Counted from the stretch's first letter, positions 43,344-51,877 are shown. The stretch: DNA of 64,000 nt from G020354945 sp964570585 (GCA_964570585.1 CAZMYR010000002.1:36144-100143); one strand, 5' to 3'. The notes: generated from the sequence alone by a model not told the origin. Translations and numbers: made by a program.

Positions 43344-45338
43344 CTAAAATCCCCCCTTACAAGCACCATGAATCATCCCCCCCTCACATGAAATGCCATA
43401 TTCTTTTAGAGCGGTAAGTACTTTTTGGGCCCACTCTTGATGTTTTTTTATACCATGTTGTCCAATTTTCCAGGTTTGAGTTTCCCTTTCTGGACTAATA
43501 TCAAATGTATCTGCTTTCTTCAACAATTCAGTATCAGGCATTATAGAAACAACATTTACACTATCCACTACATCAATATATGCAGCATTTAATCGAAGAG
43601 TGTTTAATGTTTCTTCAACAGTATCATCCGTTTCACCAGGCAAACCTAGCAATACATTAATATGCACTCTTATACCAGCATTTTTTGTACGTTTTATAAT
43701 TTTATTTGCAGCTTCTGCTGTATAACCCCTTCTCATTCTTCTCAAAAGTTTTTCACTCCCAGTCTCAAAGCCATATCGAAGATAATCACAACCGCCAGCT
43801 TTTAGATTTCTTAAAAAAGAATCTGTCATGTCGGGGCGAATAATAGCGAAACCACCCCACCTTATGCCTTTCCTTGCTCTCCTGAGCATTCTTGCCATTT
43901 TTGATACTGAAGATAAATTCCCGTTGGAAAGCAAGTCGGATACCTCAAAATATTTCCTTCCATACTTATGGTAAAGATTAATGAAATGTTTAAAGGCCAC
44001 TTCTCCTTTTAAATAACGATAAGGAAAATAATACTCCCAGTCAAAACAATAAGAACATCTCCTCCAACATCCACGACTGGTATAGGCAGGCATTTTCCAC
44101 CTGTGGACATATCTATGTAGACCAAACCCTTCATAATCAAGGAGTGGAAGGGCATTGAGGTCTGGCTCTGAATATCTTTTTGACATTAAGTCGACCTTTG
44201 TAAATTCCGAACGGGTAACGATCCCCTGAAATGAATCTCTTTTGTTCGTTATAATATTATAAAGGGTGGTCTCTCCATCTCCGATTACAAGATAATCCCA
44301 TCCGCCCCCAAGAATTCCTGAAGCGGCTGAAAATAAAACACCAGGGCCTCCAAAAACAATCGTTTTATCAGGGGAACTTTTTTTTAATCTTTCAGACAAT
44401 ACTGCTGAAATACGAACATTGGTTGAATATATTGAAAAAGCGACAACCTTGGCTTTCGACTGAGCTATCTCCTTGACAACTTCATCGATTCTTTTGTCGA
44501 ATCTCTTGAGAACATTTTGTACAAATTCTGGTTCGTTCCATCTTAATGCAGTAGTGCCATCCTCCCAAAGAGCCCTTTCACGACTTTGATAATGGAAAGA
44601 AGCCTTTAGGTAGCATTCTATATTAAAGTCTAATATGAATGGGTCTATCCCTTTCGATCTTAGATCAGAAGCAATGCATGCAAGACTTAGCGGAGGCATG
44701 GTAACATCCGAAACCGGACACATGACTAAAATTACTTCATGATCTATATCAGGATGTGATAGAGGATTTGTCCTTAGGTTAGTAAGAGAAATTGATGGAC
44801 GATTCTCACAGAATAATTTTGCATATGATATTGAACACCCATAGTGTCTATCAGGGCCATGGTAATTCTTATCATCATTAACAACAAATAAAATTTTGCG
44901 TCGTAACGTTTCAGTCAATGATTTTTTTAGCTTAAAAGTATACAAGTGCCATTTTTCATCATCCGGCAAAAGAATTTCCCCCCAGGAATACAATTTTTTA
45001 CTTGTAGCAACAGTAATAAGTGTTGGCTGAACTGAATCTTTCCCTTTACAATTTTGGCAAGCACTATATCTTTTTAAGCATAACTCAAGGCGTAAATTTT
45101 TTAAAAGGACCTCTTGGGGAATGTTCATCTCGAAAAAAAAGGTTTTAGCTACATTGCGCCACTTTATAATCTCCTCTTGAGAAAGATGGAGCAGGTTTAG
45201 TTGGCCTTGAGAGGTTGCTTGTGTTGGTCCTTGAGGATCTGTAAACGAACCGCGTATGTGATGCCTAATTTCGCTTTCCCACACACCGAATTGAATAGAA
45301 TCAATTATAATGAATGAATTTCGCAAATTAAACAACAT
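43344..45338 (-). CDS. Cobalamin radical SAM protein with unknown N-terminal beta-rich domain
   Basis: A 664-residue protein. Residues 1-195 are a predicted beta-rich domain with no recognised family (HHIRGSFTDPQGPTQAT, SACQNCKGKDSVQP, DDEKWHLYTFKL, NYHGPDRHYGCS). It differs from the tryptophan-rich module. Residues 200-375 are the B12-type domain (MCPVSDVTMPPLSLACIASDL, FGGPGVL, VIGDGETTL). The cluster ligands are Cys424, Cys428 and Cys431 in SRGCWRRCSYC, followed by LRYGFETGSEK and LLGLPGETDD. It is directly upstream of the exporter genes, and the added domain may play the same recognition role as the module in the other enzymes. Confidence 0.85.
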   Translation of the reverse strand: MLFNLRNSFIIIDSIQFGVWESEIRHHIRGSFTDPQGPTQATSQGQLNLLHLSQEEIIKWRNVAKTFFFEMNIPQEVLLKNLRLELCLKRYSACQNCKGKDSVQPTLITVATSKKLYSWGEILLPDDEKWHLYTFKLKKSLTETLRRKILFVVNDDKNYHGPDRHYGCSISYAKLFCENRPSISLTNLRTNPLSHPDIDHEVILVMCPVSDVTMPPLSLACIASDLRSKGIDPFILDFNIECYLKASFHYQSRERALWEDGTTALRWNEPEFVQNVLKRFDKRIDEVVKEIAQSKAKVVAFSIYSTNVRISAVLSERLKKSSPDKTIVFGGPGVLFSAASGILGGGWDYLVIGDGETTLYNIITNKRDSFQGIVTRSEFTKVDLMSKRYSEPDLNALPLLDYEGFGLHRYVHRWKMPAYTSRGCWRRCSYCFDWEYYFPYRYLKGEVAFKHFINLYHKYGRKYFEVSDLLSNGNLSSVSKMARMLRRARKGIRWGGFAIIRPDMTDSFLRNLKAGGCDYLRYGFETGSEKLLRRMRRGYTAEAANKIIKRTKNAGIRVHINVLLGLPGETDDTVEETLNTLRLNAAYIDVVDSVNVVSIMPDTELLKKADTFDISPERETQTWKIGQHGIKKHQEWAQKVLTALKEYGISCEGGMIHGACKGGF

Positions 45339-45347
45339 AATAGATGG

Positions 45348-46574
45348 TCAAGTCCTATTTTTGCTGGAAAAAATCCCTTTCTTAAGTCTATTAAACCCGC
45401 CGGCCTTCTCATAAGCCCTCAAAATATTGCCGGCAGTAACCGACCAATTATATTTTGATTCTGCCCTTCTCCTGGCCAGCAACTTAACCCTTTCAGGTAA
45501 AGTTTTATCTGATAAGGCTTCCATTATACCTTTAGCTAAATCCTTATAGTCTCCTGGCTTGACCAAAATCCCCACCCCCCCAACCATATTCCTTACCTCA
45601 CCCACACTACTGGCGACAATTACCTTGCCAGAAGCTAAATACTCTACCAGCTTAAGAGGGCTCTTGCAGCGGGTAATCTCGTTATCCTCAAAAGAAGCCA
45701 CGCAGATATCGGCAGCAGCAGTATAGGAAGGTATCAACTCGTGGGAAACTGCATGGGTAAAGATTATTTTATGCTCAATACCTAAATCTATGGTTAGCTT
45801 CTTAAGTTGAGGGAATCTGTCTCCTTCTCCTACAATCATAAACATTATCCCTGGATAAGCTTGGAAAACAATCCGAGCTGCCTTAATAAATAGCTCTATA
45901 TACTGACCTCCATGGAGATGGCCCAGATAAAGGACCAATTTCTTTTTATCTAATCCGTATATCTTCCTTATCCTTTCTCCGGAATTCTCAAGGTTGAACT
46001 TCTCTAAATCAGCCCCCACCGGAGAATCGAAGATTCTATCGGCCTTTACTCCTAAGCTTAAGCACTTCTCTCTTAATCGATGGGAAGAAGTTGAGACTGT
46101 ATCCACTAATTTTGGCAAAAGCTTCTCTAATAATCGGAAGAAGTATTTTCCTAATAGTGCATGCAATTTGTTTCTTATTCGCCGAGAGATATTCGTAGAA
46201 ACATACCACAGGCCTTCCTCCCAATCATCCCAATCGTAATGAATAGGTTTATGATTAATATAGGCAGTTATTACTGCTGGTATAGAGCAATAGTGGTGAC
46301 ATTTCTGGAAATGGATTATATCCGCCCATCGGCCTAATTTAATCAATCGGCGAATATTTATAAGAAAAGTTCTTGGCCCCGGGCCCCTAAATAAAGGAAT
46401 TATCTCAATGCCCTCCCATGGGTGAACCCGGGTAAAGGTAAATTTTAAGGGATAATAAGCCAGTTTAACTGAATGACCTCTTTTTTTAAACTCCCGGGCG
46501 ATACTCTTTATCCTGATAGTCCAGGGCTCATCAGAGGAATATATATCATGGGGATGAAGCATAAGGATATTCAT
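45348..46574 (-). CDS. GT4 family glycosyltransferase
   Basis: A 408-residue GT4 enzyme. The N-terminal domain opens MNILMLHPHDIYSSDEPW, and DWDDWEEGLW marks the acceptor domain of the 4-like type. The donor domain has LVLYLGHLHGGQYIEL and CKSPLKLVEYLASGKVIVAS, a variant in which the first Glu of E-x7-E is replaced by a Lys-rich motif common in this subfamily. It is the first minus-strand gene after the convergent and palindromic region, so it likely begins the exporter/radical SAM transcript. Confidence 0.88.
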   Translation of the reverse strand: MNILMLHPHDIYSSDEPWTIRIKSIAREFKKRGHSVKLAYYPLKFTFTRVHPWEGIEIIPLFRGPGPRTFLINIRRLIKLGRWADIIHFQKCHHYCSIPAVITAYINHKPIHYDWDDWEEGLWYVSTNISRRIRNKLHALLGKYFFRLLEKLLPKLVDTVSTSSHRLREKCLSLGVKADRIFDSPVGADLEKFNLENSGERIRKIYGLDKKKLVLYLGHLHGGQYIELFIKAARIVFQAYPGIMFMIVGEGDRFPQLKKLTIDLGIEHKIIFTHAVSHELIPSYTAAADICVASFEDNEITRCKSPLKLVEYLASGKVIVASSVGEVRNMVGGVGILVKPGDYKDLAKGIMEALSDKTLPERVKLLARRRAESKYNWSVTAGNILRAYEKAGGFNRLKKGIFSSKNRT

Positions 46575-46596
46575 AATTACCTATATTTTCAGAGGA

Positions 46597-46648
46597 GGGG
46601 TCAGGCCCTATTATTCTCTTTGGGGTCAGTTTCTAAGGGTCTGACCCC
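46597..46648. repeat. GGGGTCAG/CTGACCCC inverted repeat
   Basis: GGGGTCAG occurs at 46597-46604 and 46622-46629, and CTGACCCC at 46641-46648. The second pair forms a hairpin with loop TTTCTAAGGGT. The same core is found in the hairpin at 50658-50697. The two sites lie outside genes, which points to a dispersed palindromic repeat family. Confidence 0.55.
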
Positions 46649-46824
46649 TACGGTCTTCATCGCAGGCGCGCATCCAGAATTTATTGGAGGTATGTCTTTT
46701 GTTTTATTTGAAGGATAAAATATCCTGAGTTTACCGAAGGATATTTTAAAGGAAATCGTTAAAATAATCAACTAAATTTTACATTTTAATTTTTAGATAT
46801 GACTTACTTTTAATCGTGTCGCAC

Positions 46825-46853
46825 TTGTCAATAGTATAATTATATGGTAAAAT
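46825..46853 (+). promoter_or_regulatory. Probable promoter of the small secreted protein gene
   Basis: TTGTCA (46825-46830) and TAAAAT (46848-46853) are 17 bases apart on the plus strand, a standard sigma70-type arrangement. A perfect TATAAT also occurs at 46835-46840 within the spacer. The predicted transcript start is only about 10-15 bases before the ribosome binding site AGGTGA, so the leader would be very short. Confidence 0.45.
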
Positions 46854-46872
46854 TATATAGTAGGTGATAAAG

Positions 46873-47334
46873 ATGAAAATACACCTTTATATTCTTATTA
46901 TAATCTATTCCTCTACAATAGCTTTTTCTGCCTGCCCGGCATATGCTCAATATTACCAAAAGGCAGACTATGGAGACATGAGCGCTACCAGAAAGAATCA
47001 GCTGGGCGGTTATGACTATTATGATAAAAGCGGCAACATTGCGGGTTATTCTAAAAAGACATACACTGGTGACTATGTATATTATGATAATGAAGGTAAC
47101 AAACTAGGGGCTTTAAAGCCGGATAAGAAAAAAGATACTTATACATTTTACGGTGCAGATGATACTGTAACCGGGAGTCTTAGAAAAACACCCACCGGAG
47201 AATACAGATACGAGGATAAACTCGAGGGCGGCTTAAGAAGTGTTACTCCGCCACCGGGCGAAGATATCAGTTTTGTTCCGCCTATGACCTTTTTAGAAGG
47301 TAGCTTAAAGACCCAGCCGGAAGAGAAAAAATAG
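46873..47334 (+). CDS. Small secreted protein with YYD-type repeats
   Basis: A 153-residue protein with an N-terminal signal peptide (hydrophobic residues 5-20, cleavage probably after AYA). The body has imperfect tandem repeats of about 20-22 residues: GGYDYYDKSGNIAGYSKKT, GDYVYYDNEGNKLGALKP, DTYTFYGADDTVTGSLRKT, GEYRYEDK. Similar aromatic repeats form beta-hairpin arrays that bind polysaccharide or the cell surface. I chose ATG at 46873 because AGGTGA lies 6-7 bases ahead; the GTG at 46864 overlaps that site. It is the only convincing plus-strand gene, and its stop abuts that of the convergent GGDEF gene. Function is unknown. Confidence 0.72.
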   Translation: MKIHLYILIIIYSSTIAFSACPAYAQYYQKADYGDMSATRKNQLGGYDYYDKSGNIAGYSKKTYTGDYVYYDNEGNKLGALKPDKKKDTYTFYGADDTVTGSLRKTPTGEYRYEDKLEGGLRSVTPPPGEDISFVPPMTFLEGSLKTQPEEKK

Positions 47335-48657
47335 TTATTTAGGTCTCGGCATGCCGGGGGGCCAGGGGATTTTTCTCCTATCCATAACTAAACAGCTTCC
47401 CTTTATGTCTTTGGCCTCCTTTTTTACATCTGCAGCTATATTAGTAACTTCGCCATATAAAGTTATTGGTCTGATTTCATTAGTCACCCCTGCCAGAGAA
47501 ATGGTCATTATGGGAAATTTCATTATTACACCTTGGCGTGACTTTGCTACTGTATAGCCTCGTTCTAAATCCTCTTTGCCATAAAATTCTCTTATTCTTT
47601 TATCAAATTGTGAAATAATATAATCGGCTATATCCTTTCCCCTCTCAGGCCTGGTTAAGAGTATAAAATCATCTCCGCCCTCATGCCCGATAAAATCTCC
47701 ACTCTTTCCTTTTTTGGCAATCGCTTCTTTAAATACATCGGCGGCCAACTTTATAGCTTCATCCCCTGTTCCAATGCCATATTTATCATTAAACGCCTTA
47801 AAATTATCAAGGTCGCAATATATGACCAAAAACTTCTCGTTATCTTTTATTCTTCTTTCTATCCCTGCCCGGATTACGATATTACCCGGCAATTTTGTCA
47901 ATGGATTTGCATTTTCTGCTATTTCCTTCATCTTCTTTAGTTCTTTGGTCATATAATTGAAAGTGTTGGCCAGCTCCTCCAGCTCATCACCGGATTTTAT
48001 ATTCACCCGGTGATCTAATTGGCCTTGGGCTACTTCGCTTGTAACGGTATTTAAAAGACCTATTGGGCTTATTATGATGCGGGATAGGAGCGTGGCCAAG
48101 AATATACTAGCGGCTATTACCGCAATAACCGTAATTATAACATAGACATAAACTTCGCTTAAGGCCTTATAGATATTGCCCAAGTCGTATTCGACTTTTG
48201 CTAATAGATTGTCTGAAAAAGGTATAAATAATCTTACAATCTTAGTTTCTCTATCAAGATCTGAATATATCTTATCTAATGAATAGGGGGGGGTGAAATT
48301 GTTTTCTATTATTTGTTTATCTTTAGAATTCAGGCGAGCGAATTTATATGTTGAATAAGCAATTTCACCATCTTTGGTAATTATCGAAGTCCGGCCTATT
48401 ACATTAGAACTATATAAGGCATTGACAATTTCTCTTATCTTCTTATTCTTACGATCTATTTTATCAGCAGGAATATCTTTTATTGTGTTATTTAGGTTAA
48501 TCTGCAGAAGCAATGCTCCGGTTCTGGCTCTATAAGAGTTAAAATCAGTATATCTGTTTAACTGATTATAGACCTGGATACTGGTAAATATGGCAATAAA
48601 CGTAATTGAAAAAATAATCATTAAAAATATTAGGCGTCCCTGCAGACTAATTCTCAT
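47335..48657 (-). CDS. Membrane sensor with HAMP and degenerate GGDEF domain
   Basis: A 440-residue membrane protein. There is a helix at 10-27, an extracytoplasmic sensing region to about 160, a second helix near 165-190, a HAMP linker (SRIIISPIGLLNTVTSEVAQG, split across the helix end) and a C-terminal GGDEF domain from about 250. The metal-binding YCDLDNFKAFND is intact. The signature is EGGDDFIL, so the fourth position is Asp instead of Glu, and the usual RxxD inhibitory site reads KSGD. Cyclic-di-GMP synthesis is possible but not certain. ATG at 48657 is favoured by a GAGGAA site 4-9 bases upstream; the longer start at 48735 would translate hairpin DNA. It may control the polysaccharide locus. 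Confidence 0.83.
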   Translation of the reverse strand: MRISLQGRLIFLMIIFSITFIAIFTSIQVYNQLNRYTDFNSYRARTGALLLQINLNNTIKDIPADKIDRKNKKIREIVNALYSSNVIGRTSIITKDGEIAYSTYKFARLNSKDKQIIENNFTPPYSLDKIYSDLDRETKIVRLFIPFSDNLLAKVEYDLGNIYKALSEVYVYVIITVIAVIAASIFLATLLSRIIISPIGLLNTVTSEVAQGQLDHRVNIKSGDELEELANTFNYMTKELKKMKEIAENANPLTKLPGNIVIRAGIERRIKDNEKFLVIYCDLDNFKAFNDKYGIGTGDEAIKLAADVFKEAIAKKGKSGDFIGHEGGDDFILLTRPERGKDIADYIISQFDKRIREFYGKEDLERGYTVAKSRQGVIMKFPIMTISLAGVTNEIRPITLYGEVTNIAADVKKEAKDIKGSCLVMDRRKIPWPPGMPRPK

Positions 48658-48705
48658 GCGTTCCTCATTTGAGATCCCTCGGCCTTCGGCTTCGGGATTA
48701 AATTC

Positions 48706-48731
48706 GTCCCGACACCACAAGGTGTCGGGAC
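48706..48731. repeat. Perfect hairpin with 11-bp stem
   Basis: GTCCCGACACC (48706-48716) and its reverse complement (48721-48731) enclose ACAA. Just beside it, 48674-48698 forms another short hairpin (ATCCC/GGGAT) with repeats of TTCGGC. Both lie just upstream of the GGDEF gene start on the minus strand, so they could also affect its translation. Confidence 0.5.
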
Positions 48732-48737
48732 TCATTT

Positions 48738-48777
48738 AAAAAAGAAGGGCCCTCTTACTAATAATATTATGGGCCCT
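48738..48777 (-). terminator. Possible rho-independent terminator
   Basis: On the minus strand AGGGCCC (48771-48777) and GGGCCCT (48746-48752) form a 7-bp GC stem with an 18-base AT-rich loop. TCTTTTTTAAA follows (bases 48745 down to about 48735). It would end the transcript of the small membrane gene at 48893-49081 before the GGDEF gene. Confidence 0.45.
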
Positions 48778-48844
48778 CCTGATTATTTGCCATAAACCCC
48801 GCACCTTTTTTGTATTCACAGTTTTTGCCAGAATGATTGTTTAA

Positions 48845-48866
48845 AGCGGAGGCTTAAGCCTCCGCT
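48845..48866. repeat. Perfect 22-bp palindrome
   Basis: AGCGGAGGCTTAAGCCTCCG followed by CT reads the same on both strands. It lies 27 bases downstream (minus strand) of the small membrane gene stop, so it may be a second stabilising or terminating hairpin or a dispersed palindrome like those nearby. Confidence 0.55.
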
Positions 48867-48892
48867 CCCCTTAAAAGGTACGGGGGAAAATC

Positions 48893-49081
48893 TTATGCTT
48901 TTTTTCCTACCTTGGATATCACACCCAATAATAGCAAACTATTTGCGAAAATAACTGCTGTAGACGGTTTGACAGGCCTTATATAAGAGAATACATAGGT
49001 GCTTCCTATAAAAGTACCAATGACTGTATAAGCTATGAGCAATATTCCCACAAGAATTAACACATTCCCGAGCTTTTCCAT
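48893..49081 (-). CDS. Small two-helix membrane protein
   Basis: A 62-residue protein with two hydrophobic helices (about 6-26 and 42-57) linked by a short loop with SYIRPVKPS. No family recognised. AAGGGGG-like bases lie just upstream of the ATG (CACCCCCTTTAC on the plus strand), giving a strong ribosome binding site, which supports a real gene. It sits between the initiating sugar transferase and the GGDEF gene and is followed by a likely terminator. Confidence 0.6.
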   Translation of the reverse strand: MEKLGNVLILVGILLIAYTVIGTFIGSTYVFSYIRPVKPSTAVIFANSLLLLGVISKVGKKA

Positions 49082-49172
49082 CTTACACCCCCTTTACTTT
49101 TTCATACGAATAAATACATCTTCCTTTTCTTAATTATAATAACTAATCAATGGCAATGTCAAGTAAAATCTT

Positions 49173-50606
49173 TCAATACGCACCTTTGCTGGAAAATACA
49201 ACAAATAGGGTATTAAACAAAATGTAAAAATCGAGGCCTAAACTCCAATTATCGATATACTCTAAATCGTACCCCATCCATTTATGAAAATCTACATCGC
49301 TTCTGCCTTTTATCTGCCATAAACAGGTTAGCCCGGGCCTCATCCGCAGTCTCCTTCTCTGACGACCTATCAGTTTTTCTACCTCATAGTCCGGTAACGG
49401 CCTCGGGCCCACCAGGCTCATCTCTCCTTTTAAAATATTAAATAGCTGTGGTAATTCATCTAAGCTATATCTTCTTAAGAACTTGCCCACTTTTGTTACT
49501 CTGGGATCGTTGGTTATTTTAAATACCGGCCCACTCATCTCATTGAATCTCTCCAACTCCTGTTGTTTTTGGTCAGCTTCCGAAACCATAGACCTGAATT
49601 TATAAAGTGTGAATATCCGGCCGTTTAAGCCGCTTCTTTTTTGAGAAAAAATAGCCGGCCCAGGGGATTGCAGTTTAATTGCCAGGGCTATTAACATAAA
49701 CAGCGGAAAACCTAACATAAGCAATATAGAGGATATTAAAATATCGAGGATTCTTTTTATTATTAACCTTCCGCTAAATTTTGGGGATGAGCGAAAAACG
49801 ACAACCGGCGTTCCAAAAAAGTCATCTATATCCTGATGGGCAATGTTCATCTGGAAAAAGTCCGCAGCCAGCCAGGCTTCAACTCCGCGCTCTTCGCATA
49901 AAAATAAACCTTTCTCGATTTCCTTTTCGTTATTTTTATAGCCTGTAAACAGGATATAATCTACCACCTTCTCTTTCAAAACAGCGCTAAGCCCTTCTAG
50001 GCCGTAATATATGGGCAATGGGGGCTTTTCATCCTGGCGGGAAAGTTGTCTTTTATCAAAATTAACCAGGGCGGCAATCTCTAAACCATATTCTGGATTT
50101 TGATTTATCTTCTTTATTATATTGTCAAAATCACTCCCTCCTCCTGCTAAAACAATAAATTTAAGATTAAATCCTCTCTTTCGGAAAAACTGCAGGAATA
50201 ATATCTCCAGATATTTTTTTAATATAATGAGGGTTGCTTCAATAATTCCAAATGCTACCAGAAATAATCTGCTTACAATATGGATTTTAAAAAGAAAAAG
50301 GATAAAGACTAAAAACAAAACGGAAAAAAAAGAACTTTTTATTACTGCCCAGCCTACTGAATAGAAGGGCCTAAAACGAAGAGGCCCATAGGCGCCTCCA
50401 ATGTATAGGGATCCTATAAGAAAAGGATAAGCAATAAGCAAGACCCGCGCATATTGCTGGAATATCAAAAATAATTCTTTTATTCCTACCCCGTTGTATA
50501 AATATACCTCTCTCGCTATAATAGCCAAAATGAAAGAGACGGCTGTCAATATTATATCTAAACCTACATCTAACTCAATGAAGAGTTTGATTCTTCCTCT
50601 AAACAT
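49173..50606 (-). CDS. Polyprenyl-phosphate sugar-1-phosphate transferase (WcaJ/WbaP-like)
   Basis: A 477-residue initiating enzyme that moves a hexose-1-phosphate from a UDP-sugar to undecaprenyl phosphate. The N-terminal part has four helices (to about 140) and a CoA-binding-like Rossmann domain (LAGGGSDF). A re-entrant helix precedes the bacterial sugar transferase domain (KRILDILISSILLMLGFP onwards). It shows YKFRSM, the DE pair in SLDELPQLFN, GEMSLVGPRPLPDYE and the MRPGLTCLWQIKGRS block. I chose ATG at 50606 because AGGTGG lies just ahead of it; a GTG start nine codons further out is possible. It likely starts the repeat unit built by this locus. Confidence 0.9.
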   Translation of the reverse strand: MFRGRIKLFIELDVGLDIILTAVSFILAIIAREVYLYNGVGIKELFLIFQQYARVLLIAYPFLIGSLYIGGAYGPLRFRPFYSVGWAVIKSSFFSVLFLVFILFLFKIHIVSRLFLVAFGIIEATLIILKKYLEILFLQFFRKRGFNLKFIVLAGGGSDFDNIIKKINQNPEYGLEIAALVNFDKRQLSRQDEKPPLPIYYGLEGLSAVLKEKVVDYILFTGYKNNEKEIEKGLFLCEERGVEAWLAADFFQMNIAHQDIDDFFGTPVVVFRSSPKFSGRLIIKRILDILISSILLMLGFPLFMLIALAIKLQSPGPAIFSQKRSGLNGRIFTLYKFRSMVSEADQKQQELERFNEMSGPVFKITNDPRVTKVGKFLRRYSLDELPQLFNILKGEMSLVGPRPLPDYEVEKLIGRQRRRLRMRPGLTCLWQIKGRSDVDFHKWMGYDLEYIDNWSLGLDFYILFNTLFVVFSSKGAY

Positions 50607-50657
50607 AATACCACCTATATAAAATGATAGCACATAAAATGGCTTTGTCCAACTTAA

Positions 50658-50697
50658 AAAATTGGGGTCAGCTTTCTAAGGGTCTGACCCCAATTTT
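50658..50697. repeat. Perfect hairpin with 14-bp stem, GGGGTCAG family
   Basis: AAAATTGGGGTCAG (50658-50671) and its reverse complement (50684-50697) enclose CTTTCTAAGGGT. The core and loop match the hairpin at 46622-46648 almost exactly. A further partial copy (GCCCCAATTTT) follows at once. It fills the gap between the sugar transferase and the next GT4. On either strand a terminator role is possible, because the arms end in A and T runs. Confidence 0.6.
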
Positions 50698-50707
50698 GCC
50701 CCAATTT

Positions 50708-51877
50708 TCACAAAAGCTCTTCAACCTGTCCTGCAATGTCTGCTATATCAAACTGCTCTTCTGCCTTTTCTCTGGCATTCGCCCCTAATATTCTAGCCGC
50801 CCGGGGATTATCTATTAATTTCAATATTTTGTTAGCCAAAAGTTTAGGATTATTCGGTTTTATTAAAACGCCGTCTTTTTTATCCTCTATAATTTCTCCG
50901 GGGGCACCTAACTCTGTTGAAATTACAGGCTTACCACAAGCCATCGTCTCTATTATGTCTCTGCCGAATGGCTCTGGTTTAACAGAGCAATGCACTATTA
51001 CATCTGAACCAGCATAAATCTGTTTGGGGCCGGCCCTGAATCCTAAAAAAAGGACTTTATTTTTTAATCCTAATTGTTCAACCATTGTCTTTAGTTCTTT
51101 TTCATATTCTGCAAAACCAAAAAGGGGCCCGCCTACAATTAAGAAAATTATATCATCTCGTTTTTCAGATATTATTTTTGCGGCTTTTATAAAAACCCTC
51201 TGGCCTTTCCATGATTCTAACCTGCCAATCATGGAAACTATTCTTTGCCCTGAAAGGCCCAATTGTTTTTTTACAAATTCTCCAGAAATATTCGGATTGA
51301 ATCTTTCGAGGTCAACGCCATTGTATATAACCACTGCTTTGTTTGGATTGCCGCCTGCTTTTATAAAATATTTCTTTACAGCGTCCGAGACGCAGATAAT
51401 TTTATCTGCCCTATTGGTTAAAAAAATAATCAGAGGTATTATCCATAGTGAGTAAAAGTCTCTGGTTAAACAATCGTGTAGATGCCAGATTATCCTGCAT
51501 TTTGTTTGCCTTGCCGCCGGTATCCCATATAATGAGCTTTTTATCGAGTTGATATAAACAACATCTATATTCTTTTCTGTAATAACGGATTTTATATTTT
51601 TGATAAAAATTGGCAAGCAAAAAGCTGACCTTATAAAAGCGGTGAGTTTATTTTTCTTCTCCGGGTCTCTATCTAATTGTCTGAAATAACCGGGGAGCTT
51701 ATCAACTATTGCCTCCGCATCGAGTTTTCCCAATTCATCCTGTAATGGGCCTCCGTCACCCAAAACAGCTAATGGATGAAACCTCCTCCTGTCAAGATTT
51801 TTGATAATCTCCAACAGGGCTATCTCCCCACCTCCTAACTCGGCGTGGTGGTCTATAAAGAGTATATTTTTCTTCAT
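50708..51877 (-). CDS. GT4 family glycosyltransferase
   Basis: A 389-residue GT4. The N-terminal loop is HHAELGGGEIALLEI. The donor domain has VIYNGVDLERFNP, MIGRLESWKGQ and EPFGRDIIETMACGKPVI (E-x7-E). The ATG overlaps the end of the GT-C gene upstream by 4 bases. It is a typical cytoplasmic step enzyme in glycan assembly, with the sugar unknown. It is the last gene before the hairpin and the initiating transferase. Confidence 0.9.
   Translation of the reverse strand: MKKNILFIDHHAELGGGEIALLEIIKNLDRRRFHPLAVLGDGGPLQDELGKLDAEAIVDKLPGYFRQLDRDPEKKNKLTAFIRSAFCLPIFIKNIKSVITEKNIDVVYINSIKSSLYGIPAARQTKCRIIWHLHDCLTRDFYSLWIIPLIIFLTNRADKIICVSDAVKKYFIKAGGNPNKAVVIYNGVDLERFNPNISGEFVKKQLGLSGQRIVSMIGRLESWKGQRVFIKAAKIISEKRDDIIFLIVGGPLFGFAEYEKELKTMVEQLGLKNKVLFLGFRAGPKQIYAGSDVIVHCSVKPEPFGRDIIETMACGKPVISTELGAPGEIIEDKKDGVLIKPNNPKLLANKILKLIDNPRAARILGANAREKAEEQFDIADIAGQVEELL

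Noticed and set aside
12724..45338. Classical DxHxxG cobalamin motif in the N-terminal domains
   Set aside because: The motif is absent from every copy. Class B radical SAM proteins often bind cobalamin without it, so cobalamin use is called from domain architecture, not from this motif.
46473..46718. Plus-strand 81-codon ORF over the hairpin region before the secreted protein
   Set aside because: It lies mostly antisense to the GT4 gene and across an inverted repeat, so it is a chance frame.
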